This document shows, one piece after another, positions 8,189 through 15,125 of a stretch of 17,487 nt of DNA. The DNA is from CBDUQP01 sp965369385 (GTDB taxonomy: Bacteria; Planctomycetota; Phycisphaerae; SM23-33). The notes under the pieces were generated by a model. It was not told where the DNA came from. It ran no database searches and saw only the letters and a program-made list of their open reading frames with translations. Within the stretch, counting starts at the first letter, position 1. Each line of letters starts with the position of its first letter. The stretch is from positions 1 through 17,487 of the forward strand of contig CBDUQP010000078.1 in NCBI GenBank assembly GCA_965369385.1, given 5' to 3'. The position numbers and the translations under genes were made by a program.

Positions 8189-8494
8189 TTACCTCGCGAG
8201 TTTCGCAGTTACTTTTCTCGCGGGCCAAGAACGCGTATCTATCACGGTACCCTCGGGAGTATACACCTTCATTGTGCAGACATCGCCACTGACGGTGAGA
8301 AGGCAATAGTGATGCTTGCTTGCGAACACCTTCGAATACGGATTCTGCTTGGACGCGTTACCGGCCTTGCCGCGTAATGGCGCGCCTGCGCCCCCGCAGA
8401 CAATCATCGAAACACCATTGGTGGGCTCTGATCGCTCATAGATGTGATCATGACCCGCAAACATCGCAGTGGCTTGGTACTCTTTAAGCATCGA
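8189..8494 (-). pseudogene. C-terminal remnant of a calcineurin-like metallophosphoesterase
   Basis: About 100 aa. 'TAMFAGHDHIYERSEP' is the last metal-binding block (GHDH) of the metallophosphoesterase family, followed by the usual 'VCGGAGAPL' glycine-rich strand and a C-terminal beta segment. A full enzyme is some 300 aa or more and needs earlier D-x-H, GD and GNHD blocks for its two metals; these are absent. Homology begins right where REP copy 4 (8497) ends, and a TAA in the repeat closes the frame upstream. The ATG at 8491 is probably fortuitous. Best read as a gene beheaded by repeat insertion or recombination. Confidence 0.8.
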
Positions 8495-8496
8495 TT

Positions 8497-8565
8497 AATT
8501 AGGGACGGTGCCTTATTTAAATAGGAATAGTCCGAATCGAATCAAATAGGGCACCGTCCATAGTT
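8497..8565. repeat. REP/MITE-like repeat, copy 4 (both arms)
   Basis: Left arm AGGGACGGTGCCTTATTT at 8501-8518, middle shared with copy 1 (AATAGGAATAGTCCGAA), imperfect right arm at 8542-8565 (AAATAGGGCACCGTCC). It lies between the nikR stop, 21 bp away, and the metallophosphoesterase remnant, and may serve as the nikR transcript end. Confidence 0.75.
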
Positions 8566-8586
8566 TCTTGGTTTCTAGTTTTGAGG

Positions 8587-9006
8587 CTACCTCGGCAGGC
8601 CCTTGCCTGTGGTACCCGTGGAGAGCTTGGCGTGCAGGACGCCCTTTTCTCGTTGCAGCCGCCCAGCCAGCGATCTCAGGTCCTTCCCACGCCCGCGAGC
8701 CATGATCATCTCGGCACACAGATGCTCTTCAAGGTGAACGTGCGTAGTGGCCAGCACGGTTCCCGGGAAATGATGCTGCTCGGCGGTAAGTCTCTCACTA
8801 AGCCCCCGGGAATGATGATCGTAAATCAGGGAGATCGTTCCCAGCAGGATATTGTCGGTATTCCATTCTTCCTCAACAAGATGGTTGCGAATGAGATCAC
8901 GCACAAATTCCGAGCGGTTATCATAATCACTCTCATCGACCAGCTTCTCCAGCCGCTCAAACAGCGGCTTCTCAATTGAGACACTCATTCGTACCAGATC
9001 AGACAT
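8587..9006 (-). CDS. nikR: Nickel-responsive transcriptional regulator NikR
   Basis: 139 aa (E. coli NikR is 133). The N-terminal ribbon-helix-helix DNA-binding domain ('VRMSVSIEKPLFERLEKLVDE', 'NRSEFVRDLIRNHL') spans about 1-45. The ACT-like C-terminal domain carries the nickel site: His78, His89, His91 and Cys97 ('THVHLEEHLC') fall exactly two positions after E. coli His76, His87, His89 and Cys95. Known role: with nickel bound, the tetramer represses nickel uptake genes; the nikKMLQO operon 2.2 kb away is the obvious target. The ATG at 9006 has AAAGGAG at 9013-9019. A MITE-like element begins only 17 bp upstream of the start, so the promoter must lie beyond it (see 9197-9224). Confidence 0.95.
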   Translation of the reverse strand: MSDLVRMSVSIEKPLFERLEKLVDESDYDNRSEFVRDLIRNHLVEEEWNTDNILLGTISLIYDHHSRGLSERLTAEQHHFPGTVLATTHVHLEEHLCAEMIMARGRGKDLRSLAGRLQREKGVLHAKLSTGTTGKGLPR

Positions 9007-9023
9007 GGCAAACTCCTTTGCTT

Positions 9024-9186
9024 AGCAGCCCGTTGAAAAAGCTGTTCCTGCTACATACGGGCCTTTCACCTGCGCGTCTGCGTCATGAAAACTCGACAAT
9101 TCACCCGAATTGCCTTCATTTTCATTCCTTGGTGCTCGGTGAAATTCCGCGTACTCGCTACGGAACCCATTTTTCAACGGACTGCT
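9024..9186. mobile_element. 163-bp MITE-like element with 17-bp terminal inverted repeats
   Basis: The left end AGCAGCCCGTTGAAAAA (9024-9040) and right end TTTTTCAACGGACTGCT (9170-9186) are inverted copies with one mismatch. The interior has no gene. The right 53 bp recur exactly at window position 1-53, proving it is a repeat. No clear target-site duplication is seen. It lies between the predicted nikR promoter and the nikR ribosome site. Similar 'CCGTTGAAAAA' ended elements are, to my recollection, frequent in several phyla, but I cannot name the parent transposon. Confidence 0.8.
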
Positions 9187-9196
9187 GGTCGGTACA

Positions 9197-9224
9197 ATAA
9201 TAACACCATCCCGGAATCAGTCAA
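9197..9224 (-). promoter_or_regulatory. Candidate nikR promoter
   Basis: On the minus strand TTGACT (9219-9224), a 16-bp spacer and TATTAT (9197-9202) match sigma-70 boxes 5/6 and 5/6. Transcription would start near 9190, just outside the MITE, so the whole element would be in the nikR leader. A near-palindrome around ACTCGAGT lies just upstream of the -35 box. Confidence 0.5.
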
Positions 9225-9280
9225 GTACTCGAGTGACTCAACTCAGGGCTTACGCATCTAAATGTTCCTGCCGTTGTTAT

Positions 9281-9602
9281 GGCTGTTCGGGCCGAAGGTC
9301 CGACGGGCAGTAAGCCGGGTGGTGACCGAAGGGAACCCCCGGAAACAAGCTAAAAAGACTCAGAACCCCGCAGGGGTGGCCAGAGAAGCTGCTCCTGTGG
9401 CGCAGATTTTCCGATTTCCCTATTCCTGATTTTCCAATAGGCCTGGCGATTTGTGCCAAATATTCGTACCAATTCGCCGCCCAGCATCTCCCCCTGCCCC
9501 TTCGGGGCAGGGAGTTTAGAGAGCCGTATCCGGGGGCTGCACCGCGACTTACGTCGCGGCTTACCCCCGGCTAACCGCCCATCGGACCTTCGGCCCGAAC
9601 GA
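9281..9602. repeat. Hairpin-rich block bounded by a 25-bp inverted repeat
   Basis: TTCGGGCCGAAGGTCCGA at about 9283-9300 returns inverted at about 9584-9601 (25-bp arms, two mismatches). Inside are further stems: ACCCC-GCA-GGGGT (9365-9377), CCCTGCCCC-TTC-GGGGCAGGG (9492-9512) and CCGCGAC-TTAC-GTCGCGG (9542-9559). No gene is convincing here; weak frames on both strands lack ribosome sites. It may be a degenerate mobile element or structured intergenic repeat. Confidence 0.6.
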
Positions 9603-9633
9603 CAAAGCCCCCTGCACAAGACAGGGGGCTTTG
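9603..9633. terminator. Strong hairpin after the PEP-CTERM gene
   Basis: CAAAGCCCCCTG / CAGGGGGCTTTG form a perfect 12-bp stem with a 7-nt loop, 37 bp past the stop codon of the PEP-CTERM gene. The stem ends in TTT on both strands but lacks a long T-run. It is probably a bidirectional terminator or 3' stabiliser. Confidence 0.65.
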
Positions 9634-9669
9634 CGATTGTAACTTCTACGATCTACGCAATTGCGGTTA

Positions 9670-10641
9670 TTACGCTCTGCGTTTCCTGGAAAGCAGCAAG
9701 CCGCCAACACTCAACAAACAAAGCGTCATCGGCTCAGGTACAATATTGTGGAATACCGAAACATCACTACTTAGCGCTGGATCTTGAGGATATGGTATCC
9801 CTGTATCTATAGCCAAACCCTCAATCCAGTTGCTGATTTTTAGTGAAGTTGTACGGTTAAGCAGAATGTCTTCACCCGCTAAGGATTCTAGAATGGCATC
9901 ATAACGAGGATCGCCAGCATACAACTCGCATGTAAAACTCATTGTCCTGGTAGACGCTTCTCCTAATAGGATATCGCCGAAATCCCAAGTTGGAACAAGG
10001 TAATCGCCTTCGGGCTGCTTTCCCGAATCGGGATTGCCCGGCGTCCAGCAATACCAGCCGAGTTCGTCATGGTTTTCCGCATATATACCCCCGTCCCAGT
10101 CCATATTATATTGATCAGTCGAGGTACCTTGGCTCCCGGGCCAAGCGTCGAAAGCTATTTGATCCATCGCAAACTCTGCTGTCAGTTTGGTGTCAAACAG
10201 AGTACCGACATACTGTTGCTCTGTGCTGAGTGTTTCATTATGGCTGTTGCTGCCATCTGCCCAAGGTGTAAGTGCCGGACAATCGTTGGTAATAGTTGCG
10301 TCAATGTCAAAGCCAATCAACATGCTATTATAAGGAGTTCCATTCCATACCAAATTCTTTACATAGCCTTCAATTGCCAAGTGACTAGCGGAACCGCCGC
10401 CGTGACCAGTTACATTGTCATAAAACTCGTGCGTACGCGCTTCTTCCGTACCGACCACACCTGTTTCCGGGTTAATGTGTTTGAACCACTGACCCTGAAT
10501 AGCATCAGGGTCTTGCACAGGTCCGGTCCAGCTTTGCATGGGGCCGACCGGCGGCTTGGTGATCTCAAGCGAAGGTGCAGCCATCGCCGTCCCCGCCACC
10601 AACAAAACAACTACCATACTCAACATCGTTGCTTTTCTCAT
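9670..10641 (-). CDS. PEP-CTERM-anchored secreted protein
   Basis: 323 aa from the ATG at 10641, preceded by GGAGAG; an in-frame GTG 15 bp upstream is less likely. An N-terminal signal peptide ('MLSMVVVLLVAGTAMA', cleavage near residue 22) is followed by an aromatic- and Asp/Asn-rich domain (for example 'SMLIGFDIDATITND') and a C-terminal PEP-CTERM signal: 'VPEPMTLCLLSVGGLLLSRKRR'-like tripartite end with VPEP, hydrophobic helix and basic tail. Known: such proteins are processed by exosortase and placed at the cell surface or in extracellular matrix. The body has no enzyme motif that I recognise. No exosortase gene is in the window. It is an isolated transcription unit inside the nickel locus. 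Confidence 0.85.
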   Translation of the reverse strand: MRKATMLSMVVVLLVAGTAMAAPSLEITKPPVGPMQSWTGPVQDPDAIQGQWFKHINPETGVVGTEEARTHEFYDNVTGHGGGSASHLAIEGYVKNLVWNGTPYNSMLIGFDIDATITNDCPALTPWADGSNSHNETLSTEQQYVGTLFDTKLTAEFAMDQIAFDAWPGSQGTSTDQYNMDWDGGIYAENHDELGWYCWTPGNPDSGKQPEGDYLVPTWDFGDILLGEASTRTMSFTCELYAGDPRYDAILESLAGEDILLNRTTSLKISNWIEGLAIDTGIPYPQDPALSSDVSVFHNIVPEPMTLCLLSVGGLLLSRKRRA

Positions 10642-11228
10642 GTTTCTACTCTCCACTTTCGTTTTCCTCGTTCTTTACTCGCTTTTTCCTCGATTCCTCG
10701 AAGAAGACCTAGCGCCGCCGAATCAAAACCGAATCGTCGAGAACAACCCCGAACTGACACGCAAACAGACCCTTCAGCGCTCCGCATACCCAAATTGATC
10801 AATTGAAACAGTTTAGAACATCTGTCGCCAATATGCCTGAAGACAGGGAAACATAAAATCAACTTACCCTTCCTTCATAAACGACCTTCCAAACATGCCA
10901 GAAACAACTCCCGCTACCACCAACGACCTGATCCGAAATCGCAACAAAAAGACCTGCAATATCGACCCGCACAGTTTACGGCCTGTTTATGGCTTCTGTC
11001 AAGAACTCTTTATTATCTTCTCAGGGCTTTGTGTGCGACGTCATACCTGCTGTTTGGTCTGTTCCCGGTGGGATACACGCACTCGCCTATCTTCCGTCTC
11101 CACCTGCGGCTACGCCGTGACAAATCGCCTGTGGCTTACGTCTGCGCCCTCCTCCGGCGGACACGCGACAAGTCGTTTCTTGAGCTTACCCGCCGAGGCG
11201 AACCGATCCCGTTTTCACTCAACCATAA
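10642..11228. other. Intergenic stretch between nikO and the PEP-CTERM gene
   Basis: About 590 bp without a supported gene; frames such as 10895-11311 plus lack family features and a ribosome site. It must hold the PEP-CTERM gene promoter. A 12-bp palindrome AATTGATCAATT lies at 10793-10804, and two degenerate repeat units at 11091-11175 are annotated separately. Confidence 0.55.
11091..11175. repeat. Two degenerate tandem units, about 44-48 bp period
   Basis: Unit 1 (11091-11127) and unit 2 (11135-11175) both open with CTT-C/A-CGTCT and close with GACAA-A/G-TCG, with a GC-rich, length-variable core. On the minus strand each reads CGA-C/T-TTGTC and onward. They sit just downstream of the nikO stop. 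Similar CGACTTGTC-type units look like a dispersed genomic repeat. Confidence 0.5.
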
Positions 11229-11888
11229 TCAACCATGCTCGACCAGCTGACCATTTTCCATATGCACACATCGTGTCTTCAGGTTCATCACGAAGCCGTG
11301 CTCGTGGCTGACGATAATCATCGCCTGGGGAAGTTCGTCGAGGACCGAAGCAATTCGTTGCTTGGAATCCGCATCCAATCCGGCGGTGGGTTCGTCCAGC
11401 AGGAGCACATCCGGCTGCATTGCAAGCACCGTAGCCAGCGAGACCAGACGCTTCTCCCCTCCCGAGAGCTTGTATGTGATTCGCTCTTCAAAGCCTTCGA
11501 GGTTCAGCATCCTGAGTGTCTCACTTGCTATCGCTCTGGCTTCGGCCGGCGATTTGCCCAGGTTAAGCGGACCGAACGCCACATCTTCGATCACGGTCGG
11601 ACAGAAGAGCTGGTCATCGGCATATTGAAAGACCAAGCCTGCTCTCCTTCGCACTTCGTGGAAATCCTTCTCTTTTTCGCGCGGGCTTCCGAAAGCAAAC
11701 ACCGTGCCGGCCGTGGGCTTGAGAAGTCCAACAATAAGGTGCAGCAGCGTTGTCTTGCCGCATCCGATAGGCCCGACAAGACCTATTCGCTCACCGGCAT
11801 GCAGCACAAATTGTGCCCCATCCAAAACGGGCCTTTGCGATAAATACGAGAAATATACGTCATCGAGATGAATCAACGGATCAGTCAT
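11229..11888 (-). CDS. nikO: ECF nickel transporter ATPase (NikO/CbiO)
   Basis: 219 aa ABC ATPase powering nickel uptake. Walker A GPIGCGKT (39-46), a Q-loop 'VFQYADDQLF', signature 'LSGGEKR', Walker B 'VLLLDEP' and the switch histidine in 'IIVSHEHGF' are all present. The ATG at 11888 overlaps the nikQ stop in ATGA; the open frame to 12011 would run 120 bp into nikQ and is rejected. Last gene of the nik operon. Only one ATPase is encoded, so it would work as a homodimer, as usual in nickel/cobalt group I ECF systems. Confidence 0.93.
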   Translation of the reverse strand: MTDPLIHLDDVYFSYLSQRPVLDGAQFVLHAGERIGLVGPIGCGKTTLLHLIVGLLKPTAGTVFAFGSPREKEKDFHEVRRRAGLVFQYADDQLFCPTVIEDVAFGPLNLGKSPAEARAIASETLRMLNLEGFEERITYKLSGGEKRLVSLATVLAMQPDVLLLDEPTAGLDADSKQRIASVLDELPQAMIIVSHEHGFVMNLKTRCVHMENGQLVEHG

Positions 11889-12634
11889 AAACTCCACTCC
11901 ATCCAGACCAGCACGGTAAGGCACCCGACAGCAGCCACGCTGAATATGGCATCGGCGCGGGTTAAGCGAAACGGCGATAGCACATAAAACCGGCCACAAA
12001 AGCCCCGACATTTCATGGCATCGAGTATACGTTCACTGCGGTCGATACTACGTAAAAGCAACAGGCCGATAACATAACCGTAAGTCCGAAAAGTGTTTCG
12101 GTTGAACCCGGGCCTGAAACCGCGAAGACGCAAAACATCTCTGAGGCGATGATACTCTGTGTGAATCACCTCGATATAGCGAATCATGAAAAGCAGGACG
12201 TGTGTAAGCTTGCGTGAAATCCCCAAACGATTCAGTGCAAATCCCAGGTGCGTGGGTTCCATTGTTCCCAGCAATGCCGTCAGGGCGATCATGATGGCGT
12301 TGGCCCGAAGTGCGATCAACAGTACCTTCCATAGCCCCTCACGAGTCCACGCCAGGGGGCCAAGCTCGAATACCGGAAAACCGGCTATGACCATTGGAAG
12401 AAAACACGCCAGCAGGAGCATGAAAAAGTTGAGCTCCTTCAGATTGCCGAACAGCCGGCCGCTACCGACACGCACAAGAATTGCCAACAAAACCGCCATG
12501 CCCAGAGCCAACTGGAGCACCGAAAGCTGTTGGCTCACACATACCGGAACAACCAACGCCACCGCCGCCAACACGCGAACACGCGGATCAATGCTCCTTA
12601 TAACAGACCGCTTGGGAACCTGAAAGATGATCAT
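11885..12634 (-). CDS. nikQ: ECF nickel transporter T-component (NikQ/CbiQ)
   Basis: 249 aa integral membrane protein linking the substrate-binding subunit to the ATPase. Several membrane helices ('VLAAVALVVPVCV', 'FFMLLLACFLPMVI', 'LIALRANAIMIALTALLG'). Two cytoplasmic coupling motifs of CbiQ/EcfT proteins are visible: 'RLRDVLRLRGF' and 'RSERILDAMKCRGF', both ending in the conserved R-G. Start and stop both overlap neighbours in ATGA, indicating coupled translation with nikL and nikO. Confidence 0.92.
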   Translation of the reverse strand: MIIFQVPKRSVIRSIDPRVRVLAAVALVVPVCVSQQLSVLQLALGMAVLLAILVRVGSGRLFGNLKELNFFMLLLACFLPMVIAGFPVFELGPLAWTREGLWKVLLIALRANAIMIALTALLGTMEPTHLGFALNRLGISRKLTHVLLFMIRYIEVIHTEYHRLRDVLRLRGFRPGFNRNTFRTYGYVIGLLLLRSIDRSERILDAMKCRGFCGRFYVLSPFRLTRADAIFSVAAVGCLTVLVWMEWSL

Positions 12635-13329
12635 GTCTTCACTTGGGAAGGTACATCCTTATGTGGCACATCAACAGCATTATCGCAGTTAGCGGCCGAA
12701 CTCCGGGGCTTCTCCCCCCTTCTCAGACCAAGGAAGTAAAATGCGATGCCCGTCACACCCAAAAGGTACCCTACTCCACCAATAACGTCCCGCAGAGATA
12801 TCCTCTCTTCCATGCGATCTAGTTGTTCACGCAGAGGGCGAATCTGCTTGCTGACGGCCTTGGCGATCATCCTCTGCACATCTTTCGCCGCAAGCAGTTG
12901 TCCGGCATCATCCGTCAATTTCGTTTCAGCAGATGCCGCAGAAACACTACCGGCCTTGGGGGAGTTACCAAAAGCGGGAAGATCGTCCGGAAGATCGTCT
13001 GCCTTCACAACAAATTCGGCAGCATGTCCGTCGCCTGTATCAATCTTCAAAACATGATCGCACTTGCAGCGGGCAGAGAATGCGAACTCCCCGTTTTCGT
13101 TGGTCATTGCCTGGCCGAGCTTGTCACCGCTCGGCGAACAGACCTGAACCGAGCGATTGCGAAGCCTTGTTCCGCCGGACAGATACGCATATCCAGAAAT
13201 TATCTTTCCTTCGGCAGTGGCGAACAGCTTCAGCTTGTGAGCATACGCGCACCTGGCATCCAGCAGAAGTACTACCGCCAACGAGAACAAGGTCCAGAAG
13301 ATGGTGGCTGTCTGATTCCGTTTTCGCAT
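12631..13329 (-). CDS. nikL: Nickel ECF transporter accessory protein NikL
   Basis: 232 aa. Signal sequence (about 1-30) ending AYA, so the mature protein would begin at His31 ('HKLKLFATAEG'). Then a beta-sandwich of the carboxypeptidase-regulatory type ('GYAYLSGGTRLRNRSVQV', 'TNENGEFAFSA'), a linker, a helix ('MIAKAVSKQIRPLREQLDRM') and a C-terminal membrane helix at about 182-202 ('VIGGVGYLLGVTGIAFYFLG'). This layout is that of NikL, the extra subunit of NikKMLQO nickel importers. Start ATG at 13329, 4 bp after the nikM stop; a TTG/ATG at 13356/13353 would overlap nikM. The C-terminal tail of about 25 polar residues seems long. Confidence 0.85.
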   Translation of the reverse strand: MRKRNQTATIFWTLFSLAVVLLLDARCAYAHKLKLFATAEGKIISGYAYLSGGTRLRNRSVQVCSPSGDKLGQAMTNENGEFAFSARCKCDHVLKIDTGDGHAAEFVVKADDLPDDLPAFGNSPKAGSVSAASAETKLTDDAGQLLAAKDVQRMIAKAVSKQIRPLREQLDRMEERISLRDVIGGVGYLLGVTGIAFYFLGLRRGEKPRSSAANCDNAVDVPHKDVPSQVKT

Positions 13330-13333
13330 GTGA

Positions 13334-13963
13334 CTACTCTGCTCCTTCAGCATCAATACGCGGCGAGGCGATAAACTCAGGACGGACTTTGCACAAAAAA
13401 CCCAAAGCCGTAGCAGTTACGAAACCCTCGATTACCATAACCGGAATGTGCCCAATAGACACAGCCCCGACGACAGCGAGGAATTCCCGCCCACTCAGGC
13501 AAAGCACAATACCCAGCAGCACACAACTGAGCACCACCCCAAGCACACCCGCACAAAAGGCCAGCACGAAAACACGCCGCGCAGAAGCTTCAGGACGAAT
13601 GTAACGCCCAATACAGGCATAGCACGCAACAGCGGGCAGCCCCATTATCAGGAGATTGGCGCCCAGGGAAGTCAGTCCACCATAGCCGAACAGAATCGCC
13701 TGCAGGAATAGCGCGCACACCAATGCAGGCAACGCCGCCCAACCGAGCAAACACCCTATCAGCCCGATCAGCAGCAGATGCGCACTGCATGGCCCGATGG
13801 GCACGTGAATGAGCGAAGCGACGAAGAACACCGCCGACAATACTCCTGTGCGAGGCACCTGCTCGTAATCCATCTTCGCCAGTCCAATCCCAACCCCTAC
13901 AGTAGCCAAAACTCCTGTAGCGATCAAAACCGGGCCGGAAAGAATACCATCCGCAATATGCAT
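13334..13963 (-). CDS. nikM: Nickel-binding S-component NikM (CbiM family)
   Basis: 209 aa membrane protein that binds the metal. It begins MHIADG, the hallmark of CbiM/NikM, in which the N-terminal amine and His2 ligate the metal. 'IHVPIGPCSAHLLLIGLIG' (52-70) supplies the second conserved His block, probably His62. About six hydrophobic helices follow. Nickel rather than cobalt is inferred from nikR nearby, the NikK and NikL partners and the absence of cobalamin genes. The ribosome site GGAG lies in the last codons of nikK; the gap is 3 bp. Confidence 0.93.
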   Translation of the reverse strand: MHIADGILSGPVLIATGVLATVGVGIGLAKMDYEQVPRTGVLSAVFFVASLIHVPIGPCSAHLLLIGLIGCLLGWAALPALVCALFLQAILFGYGGLTSLGANLLIMGLPAVACYACIGRYIRPEASARRVFVLAFCAGVLGVVLSCVLLGIVLCLSGREFLAVVGAVSIGHIPVMVIEGFVTATALGFLCKVRPEFIASPRIDAEGAE

Positions 13964-13966
13964 GCG

Positions 13967-14761
13967 TTACTCCATGTCAACGCACTTGACCCACATAAGT
14001 GCGCCAAGTTCAACGTCCACATCCTTGCCTTGAGGGTTCTTCATCTTGGCGTCGCCATCCACAAGCGCCGCAAATGCCCACCACCCGGCTTTGGGCATGG
14101 CGTAGGCAAAAACACCGTTAGCGTCCGCCTTAATCACCTGGGTTACAAATGGATCAGACGGAATCTTAACCTTGCCACCCTCATTATAATACTCTACCTC
14201 AATCTCCGCAAACGCAACGGGCTTTCCGTTCTTCTTCACGATACCGCGGAAAAGGTTACCCGTCCACAGACCATAGGGACGAACCAAGGGCTCAATCTCG
14301 ACCGGAAAACCAACCATCGAATCCCAGCCTTCCTGCTCACCATACGCATTCACTACAACCTTGGTGTAGTGAATGATCATTTTCTCCTCGGCCGGCTCCC
14401 AATAGGGAATTGGCTCGATATAGAACACGTGATCGCCCGGGGCCGTCACCTTGTAAGATGAACTGTAACTGGTTTTCCCCGAGACCGTCCTGGCCTTGAG
14501 TGTGCCGGCCAGGTCGTGCTGCTTCCCGTGGATCAACACACCAAAGCTCTTGGGCTTTGCCATGTTCATGATCGGCCCCTGTTCCATAGGATGCGTAAAG
14601 ACAATGTTCAGATCGACAGTCTTCTCGCTTCTGGCAGTAACCACGTCCGCCGAAGGGATCAGTACCTGAAAGTGCGCCCATGCCAACGGAGAGACGGCCG
14701 CAATCATCAAAACCACCACACCCGCCGCCACAGTCACTTTCCTCATGATTCGTCCTTGCAT
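13967..14761 (-). CDS. nikK: Periplasmic nickel-transport protein NikK (DUF4198)
   Basis: 264 aa. First gene of the operon. The ATG at 14761 has AAAGGAG 9 nt upstream; ATG 14746 is an alternative, and the frame running to 14857 has no support. A signal peptide ends in 'SPLAWA', leaving mature His first ('HFQVLIPSADVV'). The body is DUF4198-like: 'VDLNIVFTHPMEQGPIMNM', 'FYIEPIPYWEPAEEKMIIHYTKVVV', 'GVFAYAMPKAGWWAFAAL'. Proteins of this family accompany nickel ECF importers as NikK and are thought to bind or deliver nickel in the periplasm. Met/His-rich patches near residue 60 ('HPMEQGPIMNMAK') could be metal-binding; this is inference. Confidence 0.88.
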   Translation of the reverse strand: MQGRIMRKVTVAAGVVVLMIAAVSPLAWAHFQVLIPSADVVTARSEKTVDLNIVFTHPMEQGPIMNMAKPKSFGVLIHGKQHDLAGTLKARTVSGKTSYSSSYKVTAPGDHVFYIEPIPYWEPAEEKMIIHYTKVVVNAYGEQEGWDSMVGFPVEIEPLVRPYGLWTGNLFRGIVKKNGKPVAFAEIEVEYYNEGGKVKIPSDPFVTQVIKADANGVFAYAMPKAGWWAFAALVDGDAKMKNPQGKDVDVELGALMWVKCVDME

Positions 14762-14897
14762 CTGTAGTATCTCCTTTGTTGAATTCCATTGAACCAAGCA
14801 AAATACAATCCATCTCTCCCTCGATGCATAAACACTCACCAAGGCCAAAACTATCACAAAGGAAAGCTCTGCGAAGGAGCAGGGATCGCTAATATGA

Positions 14898-14932
14898 GTA
14901 TTACTATTACGAGAAACGTATTACCGCGTCAA
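14898..14932 (-). promoter_or_regulatory. nikKMLQO promoter with repeated operator-like boxes
   Basis: Minus strand: TTGACG (14927-14932), 17-bp spacer, TAATAG (14904-14909). Boxes GTAATAC, GTAATA and GTAATAC occupy 14898-14924; the two outer GTAATAC boxes are exact direct repeats with starts 20 bp apart, two helical turns, and overlap the spacer and -10. A repressor bound here would block transcription; NikR is the natural candidate. The leader would be about 135 nt. The sites are direct, not the inverted arrangement usual for NikR, so the assignment is tentative. Confidence 0.5.
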
Positions 14933-15125
14933 CAAGAACTCAAGAACAAAAGCCGCTATCGAAGGATATTTCTGGCAGAGCGGACGAGTTGATTTGTCAA
15001 GGTGGAAGGTCCGCCCAATTGAACTCGACACGGAAGGATGCCAGACCTTCACCGTCAATGTTCTACCGCTTTTCTGCTTTGCGGCGATAGCTCTCCTTGA
15101 GGACAAATAACCAGCCTGAATAGCT
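14933..15125. other. Intergenic stretch upstream of the nik operon
   Basis: No gene is supported. GAAGGTC (about 15005-15011) and GACCTTC (about 15043-15049) could pair around a 31-nt loop. The stop of the next minus-strand gene is at 15126. Confidence 0.4.

Noticed and set aside
6163..8565. CRISPR array
   Set aside because: The repeated units are irregularly spaced, palindromic and separated by genes, unlike repeat-spacer arrays, and no cas gene is present.
10793..10804. 12-bp palindrome AATTGATCAATT as an operator
   Set aside because: AT-rich and single; about 150 bp from the PEP-CTERM start with no promoter boxes beside it. Not enough to call.
10895..11311. Plus-strand 138-codon frame
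   Set aside because: It runs through the degenerate repeat and into the nikO end on the other strand, with no family feature.
14762..14897. Nickel/cobalt or cobalamin riboswitch in the nik leader
   Set aside because: Only a small GCTC/GAGC hairpin is visible; none of the conserved riboswitch core motifs could be identified.
14921..15106. Minus-strand 61-codon frame upstream of the nik operon
   Set aside because: It overlaps the candidate nik promoter, lacks a ribosome site and has no recognisable content.
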